This document shows, piece after piece, positions 8,142-16,441 of a DNA stretch of 64,000 nucleotides (positions are counted from its first letter, which is position 1; every line of letters starts with the position of its first letter). Source of the DNA: an uncultured Cellulomonas sp. Lineage in GTDB: Bacteria > Actinomycetota > Actinomycetes > Actinomycetales > Cellulomonadaceae. The notes under the pieces are model-generated. The model had not been told where the DNA came from. It searched no databases and worked only from the letters and a program-made list of their open reading frames with translations. Where the stretch lies: NCBI RefSeq assembly GCF_947494015.1, contig NZ_CANLTL010000002.1, positions 186,001 to 250,000 on the forward strand, written 5' to 3'. The translations under genes were made by a program, and so were the position numbers.

Positions 8142-9290
8142 TCAGGACGCGGCCGTACAGGTGGGCAGCGTGTCGGCCTGGCCGGCGCCGATCGCCTCGA
8201 TCGCGTCGCGCCCCTCGGCCAGGGTCGCGACCCGGACCACCCGCAGCCCGTCGGGCACGTGCCCGACGACGTCCGGGCAGTTGGCCGCGGGGGCGAGGAA
8301 CCAGTCCGCGCCGTCCCGCTCGGCGCCCGCGAGCTTCTGCGCGATGCCACCGATCGGCCCGACCGTCCCGTCGACGTCCATGGTCCCGGTCCCGGCGACC
8401 ACCTCGCCAGCGACCTCGTCCTCGGGGGTGAGCAGGTCCACGATCCCGAGCGCGAACATGAGGCCCGCGCTCGGGCCGCCGATGTCCTCGATGCGGATGG
8501 TCACGTCGACCGGCAGCGTGAACTGCGGGTCGATGAACACCCCCAGCTGGCTGCCGCCGTCGGGCCGCTCCCCGGTGACGACGTCGAGGTCCAGCCGCTC
8601 GCCGTCTCGCAGCACGCCCAGCGCGACGTCGGTCCCGGGCGGTGTCTGGGCGAGCGCGTCGATGAGGGCGGTGTAGGAGTCGACGGGCTCCCCCTGGAAC
8701 GACACGACGACGTCGTCCTCCTCGACGACACCCATCGCTCCGGTGCCCTCGACCGCGCCTGCCACGACCAGCTCGGCGGGGACGTCGAAGTCGAGCTCCT
8801 CGAGCGCGGCGACGGTCGCGCTCTCCTGCGACGACGTCATGGCCGCCTGGTTCTGCTCGTCGAGCTGGTCCTGGGTGATGTCCGGGGCGAACACCGCCTC
8901 GACCGGCCGCACCGTGCGGGACCCGGACAGCCAGCCGGACACCACCTGCGGCAGCGTCGCCGGGTAGCCCGGTCCACCGACGACCGAGACGGTGGTCAGC
9001 CGCAGCTCACCGGTCGACGGGTACGTCGGCGTCCCGTCCTCCACCTCGATCAGCGGCGCCCCGTCGACCTCGCCGAGCGTGTCGCGCGTCGGACCCGGCG
9101 AGCTGACGGCGTACGGGACCCGCAGGAACACCATGACCGTGAGCAGCAGCAGGGTCACCAGCACCGCGACGCTCATCGTGACCGACCGGGGCGACGGCGC
9201 GGCGGCGTCGGCGGGACCGGGGAGCGGCTCGGCGTGCGCACCGGCGTCGGGGCGGGCGGCGGTCTGCGGCGTGGGCAACTGCTCGGGCAC
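8142..9290 (-). CDS. YlbL-type membrane-anchored PDZ and Lon-like serine protease
   Basis: About 382 aa. An N-terminal transmembrane anchor (about residues 30-55, MSVAVLVTLLLLTVMVFLRV) is followed by an extracytoplasmic region. A PDZ domain (about 170-235, GVVEEDDVVVSFQGEPVDSY) then precedes a C-terminal Lon-protease-like domain. Both residues of the Lon Ser-Lys dyad are present: Ser in GGPSAGLMFALGI and Lys in PIGGIAQKLAGAERDGA. Such proteins are predicted membrane-anchored proteases; substrates are unknown. GTG 9290 was chosen because GGGGGA lies about 10 bases upstream; GTG 9308 is possible. The gene is divergent from the zincin-like gene, as in the Rv3194c/Rv3195 pair. Confidence 0.88.
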   Translation of the reverse strand: MPEQLPTPQTAARPDAGAHAEPLPGPADAAAPSPRSVTMSVAVLVTLLLLTVMVFLRVPYAVSSPGPTRDTLGEVDGAPLIEVEDGTPTYPSTGELRLTTVSVVGGPGYPATLPQVVSGWLSGSRTVRPVEAVFAPDITQDQLDEQNQAAMTSSQESATVAALEELDFDVPAELVVAGAVEGTGAMGVVEEDDVVVSFQGEPVDSYTALIDALAQTPPGTDVALGVLRDGERLDLDVVTGERPDGGSQLGVFIDPQFTLPVDVTIRIEDIGGPSAGLMFALGIVDLLTPEDEVAGEVVAGTGTMDVDGTVGPIGGIAQKLAGAERDGADWFLAPAANCPDVVGHVPDGLRVVRVATLAEGRDAIEAIGAGQADTLPTCTAAS

Positions 9291-9478
9291 CGCACGATCA
9301 TCCCCCACGGCGCGCGTCGGCACGCGGCGGCACTTCGGCGGCACGGGCCGGACGCCCGCCGGGCGTCGGTGGTGCGCCGTCAGCGAACCGCGTGCCCGCA
9401 CCGACACGGGCGCCCGCGGGGCCCGGCCGGTTGTGGTTACCGTGGAGCGACCCGCCGCCATCTGACCAGGAGGCACCC

Positions 9479-11008
9479 ATGACCAGCGAGAACCCGGCCG
9501 GCGCAGCGGGCGAGCCCCCCGCCTGGGAGGAGCTGCTGCGGTCGATGTTCGGCGCGGACGCCGACGAGGCGCTGCGCGAGCTGCGGGCCCGCGGCATGGA
9601 CCCCGCGGCGATGGCGGCCGCGGCCGGGCTGCCCGACGACGCCCGGTCGCTCGGCCACGTGCTGGCCCAGGTCCAGCGGATGCTCGCGGCCTCCGGTGAC
9701 GGCCCCGTCAACTGGGACGTCGCCCACGACGTCGCCCGGCAGGCCGCGGTCGCCGAGGGCGACCCGTCGCTGACCCGGGCGCAGGTGCGCGCGGCCACCG
9801 AGGCGCTGTCGGTCGCCGAGCTGTGGCTCGACGCCGCCACGGACCTGCCGCCGTCCGGCGGTGGCTCGCGGGCGTGGAGCCGCTCGGAGTGGGTCGAGCA
9901 CACGTTGCCCACGTGGCGCACCCTGGCCGAGCCGGTCGCCGGCTCGCTCTCGGAGGCCTTGGCCGGCGCGCTGCGTGGTCAGCTCGGGGACGCGTTCGGC
10001 CCCGACGGCGGCGGTCTCGGTCTGCCGCCCGGTGTCGGGCTCCCCGGGGGGCTGGGGCTGCCGGGGATGGGGGGCGCGGTCGGCGGCGCGGGCGGCTTCG
10101 ACCCGGGCCAGATGCTGCGTCAGCTCGGCTCGGCGGTGTTCGGCATGCAGGTCGGCCAGGCCGCGGGGACGCTGTCCCGGGAGGCGTTCGGCGCCACCGA
10201 CATCGGTCTGCCGCTGCTGCGTGAGCCCGCGACCGTGCTGCTGCCCGCCAACGTCGCCGCGTTCGCCGACGGCCTGGACGCGCCGCTGGAGGAGGTCCGG
10301 CTGTTCCTCGCCCTGCGGGAGGCGGCGCACGCGCGGCTGTTCACGCACGTCACGTGGCTGCGCGGGCACCTGCTCGGCACCGTCGAGGCGTACGCCCGCG
10401 GCATCACCATCGACGTGGAGAGCCTGGAGGAGGCGGTCAGGTCCATCGACCCGACGGACCCCGAGGCCCTGCAGGCGGCGCTATCCGGGGGCGTGTTCGC
10501 CCCGCACACCACCCCCGAGCAGCTCGCCGCGCTGGGCCGGCTGGAGACCGCGCTCGCCCTGGTGGAGGGATGGGTCGACGAGGTCGTGGCCGCTGCGGCC
10601 CTGCCGCACCTGCCGCACGCCGTCGCGCTGCGGGAGATGATCCGCCGCCGGCGCGCGGCCGGCGGCCCGGCCGAGCAGACCTTCGCGTCCCTGGTCGGGC
10701 TCGAGCTGCGGCCGCGGCGGTCCCGGGACGCCGCCGCGCTGTGGGCGCACATCACCCGGGCCGGCGGCACGGGCGCCCGCGACGCCGTGTGGGACCACCC
10801 GGACCTGCTGCCCACGGCCGAGGACCTCGACGACCCCGCGGGCTACGCCGCCCGCCGGGCGGAGACCGAGGACGCGCACGCCGACGTCGACCGCGCGCTG
10901 GAGGAGATCTTCGGTGGCGCGACCGGCGGCTCGGGCGACGGCACCGCCGACGGCGGTGCGGACGGCGGGACCGCCGAGGACGGGCGGGGGACGCACCCGG
11001 GCGCGTGA
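9479..11008 (+). CDS. Zincin-like protein (DUF2342 family)
   Basis: A 509-aa protein of the actinobacterial DUF2342 'zinc-dependent metalloprotease' family (Rv3195-like). ATG 9479 has a perfect AGGAGG seven bases upstream. The N-terminal half is helical, followed by a Gly-rich linker at about 180-215 (GLGLPPGVGLPGGLGLPG). The conserved core reads MLRQLGSAVFGMQVGQAAG, then LREAAHARLFTHVTWLRGHL. The zincin position reads R280-E-A-A-H284, so the first His of an HExxH motif is Arg and metal binding cannot be assumed. The Asp/Gly-rich C-terminal tail is probably disordered. It converges with the YgjP-type peptidase gene, 13 bp away. Catalytic activity is doubtful. Confidence 0.87.
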   Translation: MTSENPAGAAGEPPAWEELLRSMFGADADEALRELRARGMDPAAMAAAAGLPDDARSLGHVLAQVQRMLAASGDGPVNWDVAHDVARQAAVAEGDPSLTRAQVRAATEALSVAELWLDAATDLPPSGGGSRAWSRSEWVEHTLPTWRTLAEPVAGSLSEALAGALRGQLGDAFGPDGGGLGLPPGVGLPGGLGLPGMGGAVGGAGGFDPGQMLRQLGSAVFGMQVGQAAGTLSREAFGATDIGLPLLREPATVLLPANVAAFADGLDAPLEEVRLFLALREAAHARLFTHVTWLRGHLLGTVEAYARGITIDVESLEEAVRSIDPTDPEALQAALSGGVFAPHTTPEQLAALGRLETALALVEGWVDEVVAAAALPHLPHAVALREMIRRRRAAGGPAEQTFASLVGLELRPRRSRDAAALWAHITRAGGTGARDAVWDHPDLLPTAEDLDDPAGYAARRAETEDAHADVDRALEEIFGGATGGSGDGTADGGADGGTAEDGRGTHPGA

Positions 11009-11021
11009 CCGGGCCGGCGGG

Positions 11022-11666
11022 TCAGCCCGCGCGGCCGGGGGGCGCGTCGGCGTCGTCGCCGTCCGGGCCGACGTCGTCCGCGTCGTCGTCGGTCACGGGG
11101 CCGAGTGACCCGTCCTCGTCCGGCCCGTCGTCGCCGGGACGGTCGTCGCCGGGCCCGCGGTCGTCCCGGTAGGAGTAGCCCTCGAGGAACCCGCGGGCGC
11201 GCTCCGTGCGCGGGTAGGCCTCCAGCTCCGCCCAGAAGTCCGGTCCGTGCCCGGCGTGCAGCAGATGCACGAGCTCGTGCAGCAGGACGTAGTCGATGAC
11301 CCACCGGGGCATCCCCTGCACCCGCGTCGAGATCCGGATCGTGCCGTCGACCGGGGTGCACGACCCCCAGCGGCGTCCCTGCCGGGTCGACCAGGCGACG
11401 CTGGACGGGCGCGCCCGTCCCCCGAGGTATCGGTCGGACAGCTCCGCCGCCCGGGCGGCCAGCCCCTCGTCGGACGGCCGACGCCGGCGCTCCTGGGCGG
11501 CCAGCCGGGCCACCATGCGCTGCACCCACTCGCGCTCCTGCGCCCGCGTGAACCGCGCCGGGATGGAGATCACCGTCGTGTCACCCTCACGGAAGGCGGT
11601 CACCGTCCGCACGCGCTTGCGGCTCCGGCGCACCTCGACGGGGCCGGACGGCGTGGACGACTGCAC
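11022..11666 (-). CDS. YgjP/M48-type metallopeptidase
   Basis: 214 aa with the DUF45/SprT-like zinc-peptidase pattern: HELVHLLHAGHGPDFW (HExxH plus the downstream His), preceded by the family's WGSCTPVDGTIRIS and VIDYVLLHE. The N-terminus has the basic strand-rich start VEVRRSRKRVRTVTAF. The last 45 residues are an acidic Asp/Gly tail (PGDDRPGDDGPDEDG) not needed for the fold. It is soluble, with no signal peptide, so presumably cytoplasmic; the substrate is unknown. ATG 11666 is the only good start. It is convergent with the zincin-like gene and divergent from the DUF5679 gene. Confidence 0.88.
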   Translation of the reverse strand: MQSSTPSGPVEVRRSRKRVRTVTAFREGDTTVISIPARFTRAQEREWVQRMVARLAAQERRRRPSDEGLAARAAELSDRYLGGRARPSSVAWSTRQGRRWGSCTPVDGTIRISTRVQGMPRWVIDYVLLHELVHLLHAGHGPDFWAELEAYPRTERARGFLEGYSYRDDRGPGDDRPGDDGPDEDGSLGPVTDDDADDVGPDGDDADAPPGRAG

Positions 11667-11891
11667 GCGCTGACGCTAGCGGGCGGGCCCCGACCTCGAC
11701 GCCCTGATCGGCACCATGTCGCCCGGACGGGGCGTGCGGATCGGCGGCTCGCGGGCGGCGAGCGCGCGTGGCGCGCCGCATCGGCCACTACTGTGGCGGT
11801 GCAGGGGGACCTGTGGCCGCCCGGCTGCACGACCTTGCCGCCGACCGCCGGACCCCGCGACGGCGCACAGACATCCGAACGGAGACAACTC

Positions 11892-12050
11892 ATGGCTGAG
11901 ACGTACAAGGGCGAGTTCTACTGCGTGAAGTGCAAGGAGAAGCGCGAGACGGAGGGGGACGTCGTCGTCTCCGAGTCCGGCCGCAAGATGGCCAAGGGCA
12001 TCTGCCCGGTGTGCGGCACCAAGCTGAACCGGATCCTCGGCAAGGCCTGA
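11892..12050 (+). CDS. DUF5679 zinc-ribbon mini-protein
   Basis: A 52-aa protein with two CxxC pairs (C11-V-K-C14 and C38-P-V-C41), a one-domain zinc ribbon of the DUF5679 family common in actinobacteria. It starts MAETYKGEFYCVKCKEKRET at ATG 11892 with GGAGAC upstream. The length is typical. Its role is unknown; small zinc ribbons of this kind often bind nucleic acid or protein partners. A strong terminator follows within 20 bp, so it is probably monocistronic. Confidence 0.9.
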   Translation: MAETYKGEFYCVKCKEKRETEGDVVVSESGRKMAKGICPVCGTKLNRILGKA

Positions 12051-12066
12051 TCGACCTCCGCACCGC

Positions 12067-12115
12067 CGAAGGGGCGGCCCGCGCGTCGACCACGACGCGC
12101 TGGGCCGCCCCTTCG
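12067..12115 (+). terminator. Intrinsic terminator after the DUF5679 gene
   Basis: A perfect 14-bp stem (CGAAGGGGCGGCCC with GGGCCGCCCCTTCG) enclosing a smaller GCGCGTCG/CGACGCGC hairpin, 16 bases after the stop codon. Confidence 0.8.
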
Positions 12116-12244
12116 CTGTCCGCCGTGGGCGCGGGCCGCCGCGCGGGCCTGTGGACGGGCGGCCGGGGAGCGCCGGCGCCGCTGGCACGCTGACGGCACA
12201 GGCCCGGCGCAGCGTGCCCGGGTCCCGGTCCCCGGAGGTGACGC

Positions 12245-13411
12245 GTGCGGCTGCGACCCGGCCTCGCCGTCCTGTGGCGCGGTCCCGACGAGGTGCAGGT
12301 CGGCACCGACCCGCGCTGGGCCGTCCGGCTGACCGGCCTGCACGCGGCGCAGGTCCACGCCCTCACGTCCCTGCCTGACGGCGCGCCGCTGCCGGACCTG
12401 GATGCGCTCGTCCCGGGCGACGCCGACGCAGCGGCGGACGGCACGGCGGCCGGCACGGCGGCCGGCACGGCGGCCGGCACGGCGGCCGGCACCGCGGTGC
12501 CGGTCGACGGGCTGCCCCGCGGGCACGTCGGCCCGGTGCGGGCGGCCCTCACCGACGCGCGACTGCTCGTGCCCGCGCCCGTGCGGCGCGCCGCACCGGC
12601 CACCGCACCCCTGCCCTCGGGAACCGCCGCCGACGCCGCCGCCTGGTCGCTCGTGCTGGACGACGGCGACGGTGACTCGCTCGTCCGCTCCCGCGCCGAC
12701 CGCGTGGTGGGCTTCCTCGGCGCCGGACGCCTCGCCCTCACGGCGGCGTGCGTGCTGGCCTGCGCCGGGGTGGGCACCGTCCTGCTGGACGACGACGCCC
12801 CGGTGACCACCGCCGACCTGGGGGTCGGCGGGTTCACCGCCCGCGACGTCGGCTCCTCGCGCGCGGCGGCCGCGGCGCGGGTCCTGCGGGACCTCGCCCC
12901 GCAGGTGCGCACGTCCGGCCCGACGTCGGTCCGGCCCGACGTCGTCGTCAGCGTGGAGCACGCGGTCGCCGACGCGGCGCGTGCGCGGACGATGATGTCG
13001 GCGGAGCTGGTGCACCTGTCGGTGGTGGTGCGTGAGGCGGACGCGTTGGTGGGGCCGCTGGTGCGGCCCGGCGCGTCACCGTGTCTGCGCTGCCTGGACC
13101 TGCACCGGACCGCGGCCGACCCGGCGTGGCCGGTGCTGGCAGCCCAACTGGCGGCCGACCCCCGGCGCCGGAGCGCGCCGGAGGAGTCGACCGTGGCCGC
13201 CGTCGCCGGTGCCCTCGCCGCCGGCCAGGTCCTGGCGCAGCTGGACGGCCGGACGCCGTCGACCGTCGGGGCGAGCCTGGAGCTGACGTTGCCCGACGTC
13301 GTCCCGCGGGTGCGCCGGTGGGCGACGCACCCCGAGTGCGGGTGCGCCGGTCTGCCGGGTCCGCTCGCGCGCGACCCGGCAGACCGGCACACCGGCTCAC
13401 GCCGCCGGTGA
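12245..13411 (+). CDS. ThiF/MoeB-like (E1-type) adenylyltransferase-fold protein
   Basis: 388 aa from GTG 12245, behind CCGGAGGTGACGC. An N-terminal region (1-130) precedes a ThiF/HesA-like Rossmann domain. The nucleotide loop is GAGRLALTAACVLACAGVG, followed by VLLDDDAPVTTADLG; the Gly pattern is looser than in active E1 enzymes. Zinc-type cysteine pairs are present (CLRC near 280, CGC near 364). Proteins of this type are annotated as ThiF family or as TOMM leader-peptide-binding, but no peptide cluster lies nearby, so the substrate is unknown. A 12-bp tandem repeat encodes (GTAA)4 near residues 66-81. Its end overlaps the whiB7 end by 15 bp, tail to tail. Confidence 0.8.
   Translation: MRLRPGLAVLWRGPDEVQVGTDPRWAVRLTGLHAAQVHALTSLPDGAPLPDLDALVPGDADAAADGTAAGTAAGTAAGTAAGTAVPVDGLPRGHVGPVRAALTDARLLVPAPVRRAAPATAPLPSGTAADAAAWSLVLDDGDGDSLVRSRADRVVGFLGAGRLALTAACVLACAGVGTVLLDDDAPVTTADLGVGGFTARDVGSSRAAAAARVLRDLAPQVRTSGPTSVRPDVVVSVEHAVADAARARTMMSAELVHLSVVVREADALVGPLVRPGASPCLRCLDLHRTAADPAWPVLAAQLAADPRRRSAPEESTVAAVAGALAAGQVLAQLDGRTPSTVGASLELTLPDVVPRVRRWATHPECGCAGLPGPLARDPADRHTGSRRR
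12440..12487 (+). repeat. Four 12-bp tandem repeats inside the ThiF-like gene
   Basis: The unit GGCACGGCGGCC occurs four times in a row, with a degenerate fifth copy. Each unit encodes Gly-Thr-Ala-Ala and adds four residues to a linker without changing frame, so copy number could vary between strains by slippage. Confidence 0.9.
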
Positions 13412-13750
13412 GGCGTCCTTGCGCGGCCGGCCACGCCCGCGCTTGGTGGCGACGACGACTCCGGCCACGAAGACCTCACCACCCCACACGCCCCACGGCT
13501 CGGCGCGCTCCAGAGCCCCCGCGAGGCAGCCCTGGACGAGCGGGCACTCCCGGCACAGGGCCTTGGCCTGCTCCACCCGGGCGGTCTGCTCGGCGAACCA
13601 CAGCTCGGGGTCGTTGTTCCGGCACGGGATGAGTCCCGCGACCATCTCGTCGAAGCTGCGACGATCGTCGGTGGGATCCGCCACCGGTGTGGTCGGCCAG
13701 GGTCCGGATCCGCCCTGGTTCACTGCGTCGAGCAGCATGGTCTGCCGCAC
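13397..13750 (-). CDS. whiB7: WhiB7-type iron-sulfur transcriptional regulator
   Basis: 117 aa. Four cysteines (C43, C66, C69, C75) form the WhiB [4Fe-4S] site (IPCRNNDPELWF, ALCRECPLVQGC). The turn EPWGVWGGE follows, and a C-terminal AT-hook (KRGRGRPRK, about 103-111) marks the WhiB7 class. WhiB7 activates intrinsic antibiotic-resistance and redox genes together with the primary sigma factor. GTG 13750 was preferred over the ATG at 13738 because CAGGAGG lies six bases before it. The location beside uvrD2, mycoredoxin and nudC matches M. tuberculosis Rv3197A. A leader of about 350 bases carries a small ORF and a terminator, so expression is probably attenuated. Confidence 0.93.
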   Translation of the reverse strand: MRQTMLLDAVNQGGSGPWPTTPVADPTDDRRSFDEMVAGLIPCRNNDPELWFAEQTARVEQAKALCRECPLVQGCLAGALERAEPWGVWGGEVFVAGVVVATKRGRGRPRKDASPAA

Positions 13751-13835
13751 GATGTCCTCCTGATGTCCTGGCGATGAGCGGGGCGATGGTGGGAGCCCGA
13801 CGCGGTAGCCGTGGCTCCTCCTCCCCGGAGACATC

Positions 13836-13879
13836 CGGACAAAGAGAGAGGCCGCGGTCCGTGACGGACTCCGCGGCCT
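13836..13879 (-). terminator. Intrinsic terminator/attenuator in the whiB7 leader
   Basis: On the minus strand the stem AGGCCGCGG...CCGCGGCCT (13879-13849, with inner GTCCG/CGGAC) is followed by TCTCTCTTTGTCC, a pyrimidine/U-rich run. It lies after the small upstream ORF (ends 13894) and about 90 bases before the whiB7 start, where an attenuator would be. Confidence 0.7.
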
Positions 13880-13893
13880 GGGATCTGGTCGTG

Positions 13894-14046
13894 TCAGACC
13901 ATCGGGATCCTGGCTCGAGCGGAGTCACGTGCGGGGTCGCTGTGAACGGGCACAGCTCCGCCCCGCACCCCGTCGAAGGTGGGCGCGAGCGTGCGCCGTG
14001 CGCGGTCGGCGGCGAGAGCCGCCTGGGTGTCGTCGTACTTCTTCAT
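13894..14046 (-). CDS. Upstream ORF in the whiB7 leader, 50 aa
   Basis: ATG 14046 is preceded by GGAGGAGG nine bases upstream. The peptide begins MKKYDDTQAALAADRARRTL and ends at 13894. It resembles no protein family I know. It sits between the predicted whiB7 promoter and a terminator hairpin. In mycobacteria and Streptomyces the whiB7/wblC leader also holds an ORF whose translation controls read-through, so I infer a regulatory uORF. It is longer than most attenuator leader peptides and may also be a real small protein. Confidence 0.6.
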   Translation of the reverse strand: MKKYDDTQAALAADRARRTLAPTFDGVRGGAVPVHSDPARDSARARIPMV

Positions 14047-14114
14047 CGCCTCTCGCCTCCTCCACAGGTCCGCGCCGCATCGCTGTGATGCGGGTCTCAG
14101 CAAGAACAGCGATC

Positions 14115-14154
14115 ACGTTAGGCCCCGGCGCGTCAGGCGCACAACCTCTTTTGT
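14115..14154 (-). promoter_or_regulatory. Predicted whiB7 promoter with AT-rich WhiB7 box
   Basis: On the minus strand: ACAAAA, then -35 TTGTGC, an 18-base spacer and -10 TAACGT. An A-rich patch just upstream of the -35 is the hallmark of WhiB7-activated promoters (bound by its AT-hook), so this suggests autoregulation. Transcription would begin near 14108 and give a leader of about 350 bases. Confidence 0.6.
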
Positions 14155-14232
14155 CGCCGCGCATGACGTCCGGGGTCCCGCGCCCGTCCGCGCAGGTGCG
14201 CCGGACCGCGTCCCCGCGGGTCAGCGCACCCG

Positions 14233-16260
14233 TCAGCGCACCTCGGCGCCGGCGGGCCGACCGCCCGGACCGGACCGGTGACCGGCGACGAGCGCGAGCA
14301 TCGCCGGACCGAACTGGTCCAGCTTCAGCGGGCCGATGCCCTTGATGCGCGCGAGGTCCGCCATGGACCCCGGGCGGGTCTCGGCCACCGCGGCGAGCAC
14401 GGCGTCGGAGACCACGGTGAACGCCGGCCGGTCGACCTCGGCGGCGACCTGTGCGCGCCAGTCGCGCAGCTCGGCGAACAGGCCTTCGTCGTACTCGCCC
14501 GTCAGCAGAGCGCGTCCGTGAGGCCCGGCAACGCTGCGCCGGCGCGGCGCGCCGTCCTCGGGCCACAGCCCGTCGAGGAACCGGGTGCGGCGGCGCGACG
14601 CGCGACCGCCCGGGGTGCGCGAACGCGCGTACGACACCTCGAGGTGCTCCCGGGCCCGGGTGATCCCCACGTAGAGCAGCCGTCGCTCCTCGGCCACCGC
14701 CTCGTCGGTCTCCGCGAGGGAGATGGGCATCAGCCCCTCACTCATGCCGGCCAGGAAGACGGCGTCCCACTCCAGGCCCTTGGCCGCGTGCAGCGAGGCG
14801 AGGGTGACGCCCTCCACGGTGGGCGCGTGCTGTGCGGCGGCCCGCTCGTCCAGCTCGGCGAGCAGGTCGACCAGCGACGCCTGCCGGCGCGCGGCCAGGT
14901 CGTCGGCCAGGGCGACCAGGGCCTGCATCGACTCCCACCGCTCGCGCGCGGCGCCACGCGCAGCGGGCGGGTCGGGCGACCAGCCCGCCGAGAGCAGCAC
15001 GTCACGGACGACCTGCGTCATGGGCGTGTCCGCGTCCGCGGACCGCCCGGCGCCGCGCAGCAGCACGATCGCCTCGCGGACCTCGCGCCGGGCGAAGAAC
15101 CGCTCACCTCCGCGCACGAGGTACCCGACACCGGCCGCGGTCAGGGCCTGCTCGAACGCCTCCGACTGCGCGTTGGTCCGGTACAGGACCGCCACCTCGC
15201 TCGCGCGCGTCCCGGCCGCGAGCAGGCGGGCGATCCGCGACGCGATCCCGGCGGCCTCGGACTCGTCGTCGTCGTACGCCGTGAAGCCGACCGGCGGGCC
15301 GGCCGGCCGCTGGGCGACCAGCTCCAGCGCCGGCGCCCCGCGCCGGCCACGCTGGGCGATCACCCGGTTGGCCAGCCCGACGACCTGCGGCGTGGAGCGG
15401 TAGTCGCGGACCAGCCGGACGACCTGGGCGCCGGGGTGGACGGTGGGGAAGGTCAGCAGGTGGTGCGGCGTCGCACCGGTGAACGAGTAGATGGTCTGGC
15501 TGGGGTCCCCGACGACGCACAGCTCGTCACGCCCGCCGAGCCACTGGTCGAGCAGGAACTGCTGCAGCGGGGAGACGTCCTGGTACTCGTCCACGACGAA
15601 GTGCCGGTACTGGCGGCGGACCTGCTCGGCGACGTCGCCGCGGGTGCCGAGCATGTCCGCGAGCATGAGCAGCACGTCCTCGAAGTCGATGACGCCGCGC
15701 TCGGTCTTCACGTCCTCGTACCGGGCGAGGAGCCGGGCCACGGTCTGCCGGTCGAAGCCCGCCGGCGCCGGACGGTCGATCGCCGTGGTCGCCCGCACGT
15801 AGTCGTCCGCCGTGACGAGCGAGACCTTCGCCCACTCGACCTCACCGGCGAGGTCGCGGACGGCGATCCGGTCCACCGACAGCGACAGCCGTGCGGCGGC
15901 CTCCGCGACCGCGGGCGCCTTGTGCTCGAGGATGCGCGGCGGGGCACCGCCGACGACCTTGGGCCAGAAGAACCCGAGCTGGCGCAGCGCGGCGGCGTGG
16001 AACGTCCGCGCCTGGACGCCGGCGACCCCGAGGTCACGCAACCGGGTCCGCATCTCCCCGGCGGCGCGTGCGGTGAAGGTCACCGCCAGCACGGTGGTCG
16101 GCGTGTACACGCCCGTCCGCACTCCGTACGCGATGCGGTGGGTGATCGCCCGGGTCTTGCCCGTGCCGGCCCCGGCGAGCACGCAGACGGGTCCGCGCAG
16201 CGCGAGGGCGACCGCGCGCTGGTCGGGGTCGAGGGCGTCGAGGATCTCGTCGGCGGACAT
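14233..16260 (-). CDS. uvrD2: ATP-dependent 3'-5' DNA helicase UvrD2
   Basis: 675 aa, superfamily 1A helicase. Walker A is GAGTGKT with K35, motif II is VVDEYQDVSP, motif III is GDPSQTIYSFTGA, motif IV is VRDYRSTPQV and motif VI is YVGITRAREHL. A C-terminal HRDC domain (about 590-660, SMADLARIKGIGPLKLDQFG) identifies UvrD2 rather than UvrD1. The tetracysteine zinc module between helicase and HRDC in M. tuberculosis UvrD2 is absent; that stretch is Arg-rich without Cys. ATG 16260 (MSADEILDALDPDQ) was chosen over an ATG 24 bases upstream. The gene sits between whiB7 and the divergent mycoredoxin gene, as in mycobacteria. It should act in DNA repair and replication restart. Confidence 0.93.
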   Translation of the reverse strand: MSADEILDALDPDQRAVALALRGPVCVLAGAGTGKTRAITHRIAYGVRTGVYTPTTVLAVTFTARAAGEMRTRLRDLGVAGVQARTFHAAALRQLGFFWPKVVGGAPPRILEHKAPAVAEAAARLSLSVDRIAVRDLAGEVEWAKVSLVTADDYVRATTAIDRPAPAGFDRQTVARLLARYEDVKTERGVIDFEDVLLMLADMLGTRGDVAEQVRRQYRHFVVDEYQDVSPLQQFLLDQWLGGRDELCVVGDPSQTIYSFTGATPHHLLTFPTVHPGAQVVRLVRDYRSTPQVVGLANRVIAQRGRRGAPALELVAQRPAGPPVGFTAYDDDESEAAGIASRIARLLAAGTRASEVAVLYRTNAQSEAFEQALTAAGVGYLVRGGERFFARREVREAIVLLRGAGRSADADTPMTQVVRDVLLSAGWSPDPPAARGAARERWESMQALVALADDLAARRQASLVDLLAELDERAAAQHAPTVEGVTLASLHAAKGLEWDAVFLAGMSEGLMPISLAETDEAVAEERRLLYVGITRAREHLEVSYARSRTPGGRASRRRTRFLDGLWPEDGAPRRRSVAGPHGRALLTGEYDEGLFAELRDWRAQVAAEVDRPAFTVVSDAVLAAVAETRPGSMADLARIKGIGPLKLDQFGPAMLALVAGHRSGPGGRPAGAEVR

Positions 16261-16441
16261 CGCGACGATTGTCCCAGCCGGCACCGACAGTCCGGTGCGC
16301 CGCCGGTCGCCGCCCGTGCCGGGGTCTCCACCCTGCGGTGGTGGTCACGCCCGGCCGGGAATGGGCCCGGACGCCGCCGTGGTTGTGCAGGCGACGCGCG
16401 GCGCCCTGGACGGGCGCCCAGGACCCGCACCCGGAGGACCC

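Noticed and set aside
12440-12487. CRISPR-like array
   Set aside because: The units are 12 bp, contiguous without spacers and in frame within a gene; this is a coding minisatellite.
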